Assembly: GCA_024654105.1 (NCBI GenBank)
Contig: JANLID010000287.1
Coordinates: forward strand, 1-12,275
Origin: Gallionella sp.
Lineage (GTDB): Bacteria; Pseudomonadota; Gammaproteobacteria; Burkholderiales; Gallionellaceae
Direction of reading: 5' to 3'
Length of the DNA: 12,275 nt
The translations under genes were made by a program, and so were the position numbers. Positions 1-5,925 of this stretch are shown here, in pieces; position 1 is the first letter of the stretch; every line of letters begins with the position of its first letter. The notes beneath the pieces were generated by a model. The model worked only from the letters and a program-made list of their open reading frames with translations. It was not told the DNA's origin and made no database searches.

Positions 1-1247
1 CTGCCATTTTCCTTGACAGGCTGGGCAATGGTTCTGACCCATTTATGGTTGCCCTTGGTGGTCATCATCTCCAGTTCGAGGTCATAAGGCGTACCGTCCG
101 CAATGGCCGCCTTGATGGCCGCTTCGATCTTCTGCCGGGATTCGCCCTGATAAAATCCAAGCCCGATTTCAAAGCTGGTTGCCTCTGCCGGATCCATGTC
201 ATGAATCCGCGCCACCTCTTCCGTCCATGCACCTTCGCCGGTCTGCGCATCGAATTCCCAGCCGCCCATCTTGGCCATCCTGCCCATTTCACTGAGCAAC
301 GCCTCGCTCTTCTTCAGGGTCTGTTCCGCTTTCTTGCGCTCGGTGATCACATCGAACACGGCTACGAAGTAGCCTTTTTCCGGGCTATACACCGATATCC
401 AGAACCACTGCTGTAAACCTTCCAGATAGATTTCAAACCGCTCCGGTTTGCCGGACAGCGATACGCGCCCGTAGATTTCGAACAATCCGGGGTCGGACTG
501 CCGGATGCCCGGAATGACTTCGGACACTTTTTTGCCGGTGACATTCTTCAATCCAGTCAGCGTTTCGAAGGCGGCATTGACGCCGAGATAAATGAAATCC
601 TGCGGCTGCTCCTGCTCAAAAATCATCCGGCAATAGGCGAACCCGTTCAGCATATTCTCGAACAAGGAGCGGTAGAGTTTCTCGCTCTCGATCAGCGCCG
701 CCTCGGCGCGGCGGCTCTCGGTGATGTCTTCAAGGGTGTGTACTGAGTAGAGATAAGCGTCCTGTTCATCCTTTACGGAAAAGGTGCGCGAGCGGTAGAT
801 TGCCTCGCCGACCGCCACTTCTTCTTCTTCTTCTTCTTCTGCTTTTTCCATCGCCCGCAGGCAGCAGGACATAGGTGCATGGTTTTTCGGGAAGACTTCG
901 TAGTAAGGCTGGCCGATGATTTCATGGAAGGGAATTCCGGCGCATCGCTGATAAGCCTTGTTGCAGCGCAGGATGCGGAATTGTCTGTCATGCAGAAAGA
1001 TCGGATCGTTTACCACGTCCAGCGCGGCCATCCATTCCTGGTGCGCCTGCTCGATTTTCCTGCGCCCCGCTTCGAGGTCTTCGAGCATGAACAGCAGCGC
1101 GCTGCGGTTCTCCTCGGCTTCCAGCGCTCTTAGCCGGTTCTCTGTTTCGCGGTTCTCCAGCCGGGCTTGCAATTTGGCAACGGTGTGTTGCGCGGCTTGC
1201 AGTTCTTGTTGTAGTTCTTGTTGCAGTTTCTCGATGGTATCGCTCAT
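1..1247 (-). CDS. Multi-PAS sensor protein, N-terminal part (runs off the left edge)
   Basis: The reading frame is open from an ATG at 1247 to the window edge, giving 415 visible residues without a stop. An in-frame TGA at 1269-1271 rules out an earlier start. Residues 1-75 are a predicted coiled coil rich in Gln, Glu, Leu and Arg. Three PAS-like units follow, at about 75-180, 190-305 and 315-415. The first two end in the typical PAC-to-coil phrases 'LEDITESRRAEAAL' and 'VFDVITERKKAEQTL'; the third has 'MGGWEFDAQTGEGAWTEE'. PAS units of this kind sense ligands or redox state and usually feed a histidine kinase or GGDEF/EAL output, but that domain lies beyond the edge, so the output is unknown. 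There is no signal peptide or membrane segment in the visible part, so it is probably cytoplasmic. A run of seven GAA codons (about 819-839) puts seven Glu in the first PAS unit. The start overlaps the stop of the small gene upstream (ATGA), implying translational coupling. Confidence 0.85.
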   Translation of the reverse strand, partial: MSDTIEKLQQELQQELQAAQHTVAKLQARLENRETENRLRALEAEENRSALLFMLEDLEAGRRKIEQAHQEWMAALDVVNDPIFLHDRQFRILRCNKAYQRCAGIPFHEIIGQPYYEVFPKNHAPMSCCLRAMEKAEEEEEEEVAVGEAIYRSRTFSVKDEQDAYLYSVHTLEDITESRRAEAALIESEKLYRSLFENMLNGFAYCRMIFEQEQPQDFIYLGVNAAFETLTGLKNVTGKKVSEVIPGIRQSDPGLFEIYGRVSLSGKPERFEIYLEGLQQWFWISVYSPEKGYFVAVFDVITERKKAEQTLKKSEALLSEMGRMAKMGGWEFDAQTGEGAWTEEVARIHDMDPAEATSFEIGLGFYQGESRQKIEAAIKAAIADGTPYDLELEMMTTKGNHKWVRTIAQPVKENG

Positions 1248-1387
1248 GACCAGGTGCTGGCTGGCTGGTCAGGGGCAAGCTGGTCGCGCAACGCGGCGTT
1301 TTCTTCCACCAGTTTCTTCATGTGCAGTTCGCGTTCCACGGTGAGTTTCTGGAAGCAAGCAATAATGTTGAAAAGCCTTGTTTTCAT
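1244..1387 (-). CDS. Small coiled-coil-like protein (47 aa) upstream of the PAS sensor
   Basis: A 47-residue frame runs from ATG at 1387 to TGA at 1246-1244, which overlaps the PAS-sensor ATG by four bases (ATGA). The product starts MKTRLFNIIACFQKL and continues with a charged amphipathic stretch, TVERELHMKKLVEENAALRD, that looks helical and coiled-coil prone, like the N-terminus of the sensor that follows. I do not recognise a family. The start lies five bases after the stop of a 16-codon frame; the bases between are all A, and no separate Shine-Dalgarno sequence is visible, so it would rely on re-initiation from the leader. The overlap, the coding-like composition and the shared coil character support a real gene. 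An alternative is an internal start at Met23 or a non-coding leader. Confidence 0.45.
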   Translation of the reverse strand: MKTRLFNIIACFQKLTVERELHMKKLVEENAALRDQLAPDQPASTWS

Positions 1388-1392
1388 TTTTT

Positions 1393-1443
1393 TCAACGGA
1401 TGAAGTTATCAATTTCTGGTTTCGTCATTCCGGCGGCGCCCAT
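1393..1443 (-). CDS. Possible 16-aa leader peptide of the PAS-sensor operon
   Basis: ATG at 1443 is preceded by a strong ribosome binding site (AAGGAG, six bases before the start on the minus strand). It opens a frame MGAAGMTKPEIDNFIR that stops at 1395-1393. The next ATG (1387) follows after five A residues and lies in a different frame. The best Shine-Dalgarno sequence of the region therefore serves this tiny frame rather than the sensor. It may be a coupling leader for the 47-aa gene and the PAS sensor, or simply the ribosome entry point of the operon. No family is recognised. Confidence 0.35.
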   Translation of the reverse strand: MGAAGMTKPEIDNFIR

Positions 1444-1552
1444 CCTGCTCTCCTTCTCAAAAACGGGTACTGACCAAGTTTGCAGGATCGGCGCACAGAT
1501 CAGCCCAACCCGGTTATGTCACGTTAATCCATAATTCAAAAAATGTATATAT

Positions 1553-1576
1553 GCCGAATTGCATAGATAATTCGGC
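1553..1576. repeat. 8-bp perfect inverted repeat in the arnD/PAS-operon spacer
   Basis: GCCGAATT at 1553-1560 and AATTCGGC at 1569-1576 are perfect inverted copies separated by eight bases. They sit about 110 bp upstream of the first start of the PAS-sensor operon and about 40 bp past the arnD terminator. The location suits a regulator-binding site or a second weak hairpin. On the minus strand it is followed by an A/T-rich stretch but no clean T-run. The spacer 1444-1660 holds otherwise only a 12-bp tandem duplication (GAAGGTGAAAAG, 1597-1620) and the terminator. I found no convincing -35/-10 pair. Confidence 0.4.
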
Positions 1577-1615
1577 CTATTGAGGAATCCGGGAACGAAG
1601 GTGAAAAGGAAGGTG

Positions 1616-1650
1616 AAAAGAAAAATTTCGTCTGGATTTAGACGAATTTT
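1616..1650 (-). terminator. Intrinsic terminator after arnD
   Basis: Read on the minus strand, a seven-base-pair stem (TTCGTCT / AGACGAA, 1640-1646 with 1627-1633) with a six-base loop is followed by ATTTTTCTTTTC. A/T pairs can lengthen the stem with one bulged A. It lies about ten bases past the arnD stop and is correctly oriented to end the arn transcript. The stem is short but the T-tract is good. Confidence 0.7.
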
Positions 1651-1660
1651 CAGGGGCGCC

Positions 1661-2569
1661 CTAAGCGAGAACTTCAGCTTCAACCGCCAGCTTGCCGACC
1701 CGCCCTTCCACCTCGCGCATCACGACCTCGTGTCGCGGCAACGCACCGGCATCCAGACCTTGCAGGTATTGGCGCAGCGACACCAGTTCATAACCCTGCG
1801 CCTGCCAGCCTTGCAGCAATTGCTCGAAGATTGGCAGCAATTTGCCGCCTTCCAGTTCGGCGTGCAGGGTGAAAACATGGCCGGATACTGATGGTTTTTC
1901 GGTGAGTTGCAGGATGTGTTGTGCGATGTTGTCCGGCGTGACGCCGTCGCGATTCAGCAATTCGTCCAGCGTCGGTAGTGTGGTGGGCAGTTGCGGGCAG
2001 GCGATGATCTCGGCTTGCCAAGTGGGAATGAAGGGATGTGTGCCACGCGTATCCGAGCTGTAGTCAAAACCCAGGCGTTGCGTCAGGCGCAGTGCGTGGC
2101 GGTTGGTCTGCCAGCCGGCGGCGGCGTGGGCGTGCGGCGCTTCGCCGAAAATTTCCGTGTAGCGCTCCACCGCGCGCTGCATCTCGCGCCGTGTCCACTC
2201 GGCATCCCTGCCCGCCACATGATCCTGCCAGCGGATATGGTCGTAGCAGTGAATGCCGGTCTCGAAGCCCGCATCGCGCACACCGCGCATGATGTCCGCG
2301 CATTTTCTACCGATGTCCGGCCCCGGCAGCAGCGTGCCGTACAGCAGCGTCTTGATGCCGTAATGCTCCAGCACCGAAGTGCGCGACACCTTGCCGATGA
2401 AACCGGGACGGAACACGCGCTTGATGGCACGTCCGGTGTGGTCCGGACCGAGCGAGAAGAAAAAAGTGGCCTGCGCGTTATAGCGCTGCAGCGTTTCAAC
2501 CAGACGCGGCACACCTTCGCGCGTGCCGCGATAGGTGTCGACGTCGATCTTGAGGGCGAGTTGTTTCAT
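1661..2569 (-). CDS. arnD: ArnD-type 4-deoxy-4-formamido-L-arabinose-phosphoundecaprenol deformylase
   Basis: This 302-residue protein is in the NodB/polysaccharide-deacetylase family and matches ArnD closely. It has the N-terminal motif IDVDTYRGTREGVPR (residues 8-22), SLGPD near 39, a metal-site region with His107, Asp110 and His111, the AAAGW segment typical of ArnD, and THAELEGG late in the protein. ArnD removes the formyl group from undecaprenyl-phosphate-linked Ara4-formyl-N at the inner membrane, giving the lipid-linked L-Ara4N that ArnT transfers to lipid A. The length is near that of the E. coli enzyme (about 296). I chose ATG 2569, where family homology begins; a frame extension to 2698 would only translate the upstream repeat and overlap the preceding gene. 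No Shine-Dalgarno sequence is visible: an inverted heptamer array ends three bases before the ATG and puts CU-rich sequence there in the mRNA. It is the last gene of the arn operon. Confidence 0.92.
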   Translation of the reverse strand: MKQLALKIDVDTYRGTREGVPRLVETLQRYNAQATFFFSLGPDHTGRAIKRVFRPGFIGKVSRTSVLEHYGIKTLLYGTLLPGPDIGRKCADIMRGVRDAGFETGIHCYDHIRWQDHVAGRDAEWTRREMQRAVERYTEIFGEAPHAHAAAGWQTNRHALRLTQRLGFDYSSDTRGTHPFIPTWQAEIIACPQLPTTLPTLDELLNRDGVTPDNIAQHILQLTEKPSVSGHVFTLHAELEGGKLLPIFEQLLQGWQAQGYELVSLRQYLQGLDAGALPRHEVVMREVEGRVGKLAVEAEVLA

Positions 2570-2571
2570 TT

Positions 2572-2665
2572 CAGGATCGAGGAGCGAGGAGCGAGGAGCG
2601 AGGATCGAGTAATAAGCAAGGCAGCGGTCTTCAGCTCGTTCCTCAATCCTCGCTCCTCGATCCTG
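2572..2665. repeat. Inverted heptamer arrays in the arnA(decarboxylase)-arnD spacer
   Basis: On the plus strand, five tandem 7-bp units (AGGATCG, three AGGAGCG, AGGATCG) occupy 2573-2607. Four units of the inverted form (ending CAATCCT, CGCTCCT, CGATCCT) occupy 2637-2664. Bases 2572-2590 and 2647-2665 are perfect 19-bp inverted copies with a 56-base centre. In the mRNA this can form a long hairpin that nearly fills the gap between the two genes and ends three bases before the arnD start. The same heptamer family recurs at 4815-4849 and 4906-4986. Confidence 0.85.
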
Positions 2666-2669
2666 CTTT

Positions 2670-3710
2670 TCAATCCACCAGGCCGCGTGCTTCTGCAACC
2701 TGGCCGCGGTACGCGTCGAATATGTTGCGCAGCGTGTCGGCCATGTTGACGGTCGGCTTCCAGTCCAGTTCCTCGCAGGTATTGGTGATTTTCGGCACGC
2801 GGTTCTGCACGTCCTGGTAGCCTTTGCCGTAATACGCTGCCGAGGTGGTTTCGACGATCTTCGCCTGCTGCGCCGATGGGCGGTATTCGGGGTATTCGTT
2901 GGCCAGCTTGAGCATCATGCCGGCAAGGTCGCGGATCGCATAGTTATTGGCCGGGTTGCCGATGTTGTAAATTTTTCCGGTAGCAACCCCGTCCTTGTTC
3001 TCGATAATTTTCATCAGCGCGGCGATGCCGTCATCGATGTATGTGAACGCGCGTTTCTGGTGTCCGCCATCCACCAGGCTGATGTTCTCGCCGCGCACGA
3101 TGTGGCCGAGGAATTGCGTGACCACGCGCGAGCTGCCTTCCTTGGGCGTATGGATCGAGTCCAGTCCGGCGCCGATCCAGTTGAACGGGCGGAACAGGGT
3201 GAAGTTCAAGCCTTCCATGCCGTAGCCCCAGATCACGCGGTCCATCAGTTGCTTGGAGCAGGAATAAATCCAGCGCGGCATGTTGATCGGGCCGCAAATC
3301 AGCTCGGAATTTTCCGGGTCGAATTCTTCGTCGTGGCACATGCCGTACACTTCCGAGGTGGATGGGAACACCAGATGCTTGCCGTATTTCACCGCCGCGC
3401 GCACGATCGGCAGGTTGGCCTCGAAGTCCAGCTCGAACACGCGCAGCGGCTGCTTGACGTAAGTGGCGGGTGTGGCGATCGCCACCAGCGGCAGGATCAC
3501 GTCGCACTTGCGCACGTGGTACTCGACCCATTCCTTGTTGATGGTGATGTCGCCCTCGAAGAAGTGGAAGCGCGGCTGACCGATCAGGTCTGAGATGCGG
3601 TCGGCGCTCATGTCCATGCCGTAGACTTCCCAGTCGGTGGTCGCCAAGATACGGTTGGACAGGTGGTGGCCGATGAAACCGTTCACACCCAGGATCAGTA
3701 CTTTTTTCAT
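2670..3710 (-). CDS. arnA: ArnA C-terminal-type UDP-glucuronic acid decarboxylase (separate gene)
   Basis: This 346-residue short-chain dehydrogenase/epimerase-type protein corresponds to the C-terminal half of E. coli ArnA. It oxidises UDP-glucuronate at C4 with NAD+ and decarboxylates it to UDP-4-keto-arabinose. The NAD-binding motif GVNGFIG is at 8-14. Ser119-Glu120 (PSTSEVYG) and Arg220 (DGGHQKRAF) match the catalytic Ser-Glu and Arg of ArnA, and Tyr149-x3-Lys153 is the family's YxxxK pair. KGYQDVQNR late in the protein also matches ArnA. I chose ATG 3710, which has AAGGAA six bases upstream and places the Rossmann motif at the N-terminus; the frame extends to 3806 but only through a repeat element. 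In E. coli this domain is fused behind the formyltransferase, whereas here the formyltransferase is the gene just upstream. The 195-base gap holds a MITE-like repeat, which could weaken co-transcription. Confidence 0.93.
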   Translation of the reverse strand: MKKVLILGVNGFIGHHLSNRILATTDWEVYGMDMSADRISDLIGQPRFHFFEGDITINKEWVEYHVRKCDVILPLVAIATPATYVKQPLRVFELDFEANLPIVRAAVKYGKHLVFPSTSEVYGMCHDEEFDPENSELICGPINMPRWIYSCSKQLMDRVIWGYGMEGLNFTLFRPFNWIGAGLDSIHTPKEGSSRVVTQFLGHIVRGENISLVDGGHQKRAFTYIDDGIAALMKIIENKDGVATGKIYNIGNPANNYAIRDLAGMMLKLANEYPEYRPSAQQAKIVETTSAAYYGKGYQDVQNRVPKITNTCEELDWKPTVNMADTLRNIFDAYRGQVAEARGLVD

Positions 3711-3753
3711 TGCTATTTCCTTAAAAATTAAACTCAATTTTTCCGTGCCGTAC

Positions 3754-3889
3754 CTTATCGTTCCCACGCTCCGCGTGGGAACGCAACTTGTGACGCTCCG
3801 CGTCACGAAGGCACACGCTCATAACCTTGGCCACAAACGCCGCAGAGCGGCTAGGGCAGCGTTATCACGCGGAGCGTGGTAACGATAAG
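3754..3889. repeat. MITE-like element, 136 bp, with 24-bp inverted ends
   Basis: Bases 3754-3777 and 3866-3889 are inverted copies matching at 23 of 24 positions (outer end CTTATCGTT). Each end is itself a hairpin: at the left CGTTCCCACG / CGTGGGAACG pairs across a five-base loop, with a second hairpin GTGACG / CGTCAC just inside (about 3790-3805). The element carries no reading frame of note. The short length, inverted ends and nested palindromes fit a miniature inverted-repeat or REP-like element. No clear target-site duplication is visible. It fills most of the spacer between the two arnA genes. Confidence 0.7.
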
Positions 3890-3905
3890 AATAACAAACA
3901 GCTAC

Positions 3906-4886
3906 TTAATCAAACTCGAATTTATTCGCGCCGTACTTTGCCGCAAACTCCGCCGCGCCCATCTCCACGCCATCCAGCTCGAAGCGCACCACGCGCACCA
4001 CGCCGCTGCCGCAGATCGCATAAGCCTTGCCGTTCTTGACGTAGAACGCCGGCTTTTCGTCGCTGACCGTGCAACCGGTGACCAGCGTTTGCAGAATACG
4101 CATGGGCTTGCCCAGCAGTCGCGTCATCGCGCCGGGATAGGGCGGCGCCACGGCGCGCGCCAGGTTGTGGATAGCCTGTGCACTTTGCGACCAGTCGATA
4201 ATGCCGTCTTCCGCCTTGCGCCCGCCGAAATATCCGCCCTTGCTCAAGTCCTGCCGCACCGCCTGCGCCTTGCCTGCCAGCAATGCGGGCAGCACGCCAT
4301 GCAGCGCGATCTCCGCGGCTACCGTCACCTTCTGGAACACTTGCAGCGCGGTGTCGTCGGGCAGGATCGGCACCGCCTGCTGCGCCACGATATCGCCGTT
4401 GTCCGGCTTCTCGGTCATGTAATGCAGCGTCGCGCCGGTTTCCGTTTCGCCGTGGATGATCGCCCAATTCACCGGCACCCGTCCGCGATATTTAGGCAGC
4501 AGCGAACCGTGCATGTTCAGCGCGCCGTGTTTCGGAATCTCCAGCAACTCGCGCTTGAGCATCTCGCGATAATAAAATGAAAAAAAGAAATCCGCTTGCA
4601 ACGACCGGATCTGCTCTGCCACTTCCGGCACATTCGGGTTGTCCGGCGTGATGACCGGAATATCATGCAACGCTGCCAGTTCTGCGACGCTGTCAAACCA
4701 GATGGTTTCCGTCGGATTGTCGCAGTGCGTAACCACCAGCGCGACCTCCACGCCGTGCGCCAATAGCACAGATAAGCATCTGTAGCCTACGTTGTGGTAG
4801 GCAAATACCACTGCCGAGGATCGAGGATCGAGGATTGAGGATTGAGGAAAATCCACCGCTCCGGTATTAACTCCCTCCTCGCTCAT
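3906..4886 (-). CDS. arnA: ArnA N-terminal-type UDP-Ara4N formyltransferase (separate gene)
   Basis: This protein matches the N-terminal half of E. coli ArnA, which formylates UDP-L-Ara4N using 10-formyl-tetrahydrofolate. Catalytic residues are present: Asn124 and His126 in NMHGSLLPKYRGR, and Asp162 in KPDNGDIVAQ. A C-terminal formyltransferase domain occupies about 225-326. The ATG at 4886 overlaps the arnC stop (ATGA), but family similarity begins only near residue 26 (VVFAYHNVG). Residues about 13-24 (FPQSSILDPRSS) are the translation of the 7-bp repeat array at 4815-4849. A GTG at 4811 would give the usual family start but has no Shine-Dalgarno sequence. I keep ATG 4886 (326 aa) because of the overlap with arnC; the true start is uncertain. 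The last gene steps of the pathway, decarboxylase and arnD, follow downstream. Confidence 0.9.
   Translation of the reverse strand: MSEEGVNTGAVDFPQSSILDPRSSAVVFAYHNVGYRCLSVLLAHGVEVALVVTHCDNPTETIWFDSVAELAALHDIPVITPDNPNVPEVAEQIRSLQADFFFSFYYREMLKRELLEIPKHGALNMHGSLLPKYRGRVPVNWAIIHGETETGATLHYMTEKPDNGDIVAQQAVPILPDDTALQVFQKVTVAAEIALHGVLPALLAGKAQAVRQDLSKGGYFGGRKAEDGIIDWSQSAQAIHNLARAVAPPYPGAMTRLLGKPMRILQTLVTGCTVSDEKPAFYVKNGKAYAICGSGVVRVVRFELDGVEMGAAEFAAKYGANKFEFD
4815..4849. repeat. Five tandem 7-bp units inside the 5' end of the formyltransferase gene
   Basis: Plus-strand units are CGAGGAT three times, then TGAGGAT and TGAGGAA, with no spacer. On the mRNA strand they read TCCTCRA/ATCCTCG and encode the period-7 peptide SSILDPRSS in the annotated leader of the formyltransferase. 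The array is complementary to the opposite-orientation array at 4955-4986 over 21 bases. Confidence 0.85.
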
Positions 4887-5917
4887 AGGTGAACCGCCGT
4901 CTTTTCAGGATTGATGTTCGATGATTGAGGAGAATCTGCTGCCCCGTTTTTTAACTCGATCCTCGATCCTCGATCCTCGATCCTGCTTTCAAGCACCGCC
5001 TCCACCAGATAGCGCGGCCGGTGGCGCACCTGCTGGTAGATGCGCCCGATGTATTCGCCCAGCAGGCCGATGCCGAACAGCGCGATGCCGATCAGGAAGA
5101 ACATCAGCGCGAACAGCGTGAACAGCCCTTCCGCCTCGGGACCGACCACCAGGCGGCGAATCGCCAGGAATACGAAAAACAGGCCGGAAAACAGCGAGAT
5201 CAGCATGCCCGCCATCGAAAACCATTGCAACGGCACCAGCGAAAAGCCGGTCATCAGGTCGAAATTCAGCCGGATCAGGCTGTACAGCGAATACTTCGAT
5301 TCGCCCGCAGTGCGCTCCTCATGTCCCACTACCACCTCGGCGGGATTGCGCGCGAAGCTGTAGGCCAGCGCCGGGATGAAGGTGTTCACTTCCTTGCAAC
5401 TGTTGACCGCATCGATGATGTGGCGGTCGTAGGCGCGGAACATGCAGCCCTGGTCGGTCATCTTGATGCGGGTAATCTTTTCGCGCAGACCGTTCATCGC
5501 CCGCGACGCGACATGCCGCCACCAGCTATCGCTGCGCTGACGGCGGATCGAGCCGACGTAATCGTGCCCCTCATCCATCTTCGCCAACAGTAGTCCGGTA
5601 TCTTCCGGCGGATTCTGCAAATCGGCGTCCAGCGTCACCACGCGCTGTCCGCGTGACTGCTCGAATCCGGCCATGATCGCCATGTGCTGGCCGAAGTTGC
5701 CGTTGAACAGAATTACCCGTGTTACCTCCGGGCGCTTCTGGAACTGTTCGCGCAGAATCGCGGCGGAGCGGTCACGGCTGCCGTCGTTGACGAACACGAC
5801 CTCGTAGCCAACGCCAAGCTTGTCCAGCGCGGGATAGAGGCGCTCGAACAATGCCTGCAAGCCTTGCTCCTCGTTATAGACGGGGATGACGACGGAAAGT
5901 TGAATGGGTGTACTCAT
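4883..5917 (-). CDS. arnC: ArnC-type undecaprenyl-phosphate Ara4-formyl-N transferase
   Basis: This is a family-2 glycosyltransferase of 344 residues. It has SVVIPVYNE at 8-16, NDGS at 44-47, the metal-binding DAD at 97-99 within TLDADLQNPPE, QRSDSWWR near 127, and GESKYS at 205-210. Two membrane segments (about 232-256 and 264-288) are followed by GLLGEYIGRIY and a basic end, the ArnC layout. ArnC transfers Ara4-formyl-N from UDP to undecaprenyl phosphate on the cytoplasmic face of the inner membrane. The core ends near residue 310. The last 34 residues start with SRIEDRGSRIE, the translation of the 7-bp repeat at 4955-4986, and are not part of the family. It is the first gene of the arn operon. 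The ATG 5917 start agrees with the family; no Shine-Dalgarno sequence precedes it. Related lipid-linked sugar transferases (GtrB/DPM type) are the alternative, but the adjacent ArnA genes settle the assignment. Confidence 0.92.
   Translation of the reverse strand: MSTPIQLSVVIPVYNEEQGLQALFERLYPALDKLGVGYEVVFVNDGSRDRSAAILREQFQKRPEVTRVILFNGNFGQHMAIMAGFEQSRGQRVVTLDADLQNPPEDTGLLLAKMDEGHDYVGSIRRQRSDSWWRHVASRAMNGLREKITRIKMTDQGCMFRAYDRHIIDAVNSCKEVNTFIPALAYSFARNPAEVVVGHEERTAGESKYSLYSLIRLNFDLMTGFSLVPLQWFSMAGMLISLFSGLFFVFLAIRRLVVGPEAEGLFTLFALMFFLIGIALFGIGLLGEYIGRIYQQVRHRPRYLVEAVLESRIEDRGSRIELKNGAADSPQSSNINPEKTAVHL
4906..4986. repeat. Heptamer arrays within the 3' end of arnC
   Basis: Bases 4955-4986 hold four units of GATCCTC/GATCCTG on the plus strand. 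Bases 4906-4933 hold a decayed array in the opposite orientation (AGGATTG, ATGTTCG, ATGATTG, AGGAGAA). Both lie inside the arnC frame and encode its extra tail. The first array begins right after the conserved ArnC end. Together with 4815-4849 this makes three arrays across one gene junction. Confidence 0.8.
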
Positions 5918-5925
5918 GGAGTGGC

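Noticed and set aside
988..1278. Minus-strand 96-codon frame within the PAS-sensor gene
   Set aside because: It is an alternate frame of the PAS sensor, Arg/Ala-rich with no motif. The sensor frame carries PAS/PAC signatures throughout.
2570..2698. N-terminal extension of arnD to an upstream ATG
   Set aside because: The extra 43 residues are the translation of the intergenic heptamer arrays and overlap the preceding decarboxylase gene. Family homology begins at ATG 2569.
1991..2749. Plus-strand reading frame of 252 codons opposite arnD
   Set aside because: It is antisense to arnD, low in recognisable motifs, and runs through the heptamer repeats. The arnD frame explains the region.
3711..3806. 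N-terminal extension of the decarboxylase
   Set aside because: The added residues come from the MITE-like repeat. The ATG at 3710 has a ribosome site and places the Rossmann motif at the usual position.
3754..3889. Terminator between the two arnA genes
   Set aside because: Several hairpins are present but none is followed by a T-run on the minus strand. Length and inverted ends fit a repeat element better, though it might still attenuate transcription.
2573..4986. CRISPR-like array
   Set aside because: The units are seven bases long and directly tandem with no spacers of constant length; there are no cas genes in the window.
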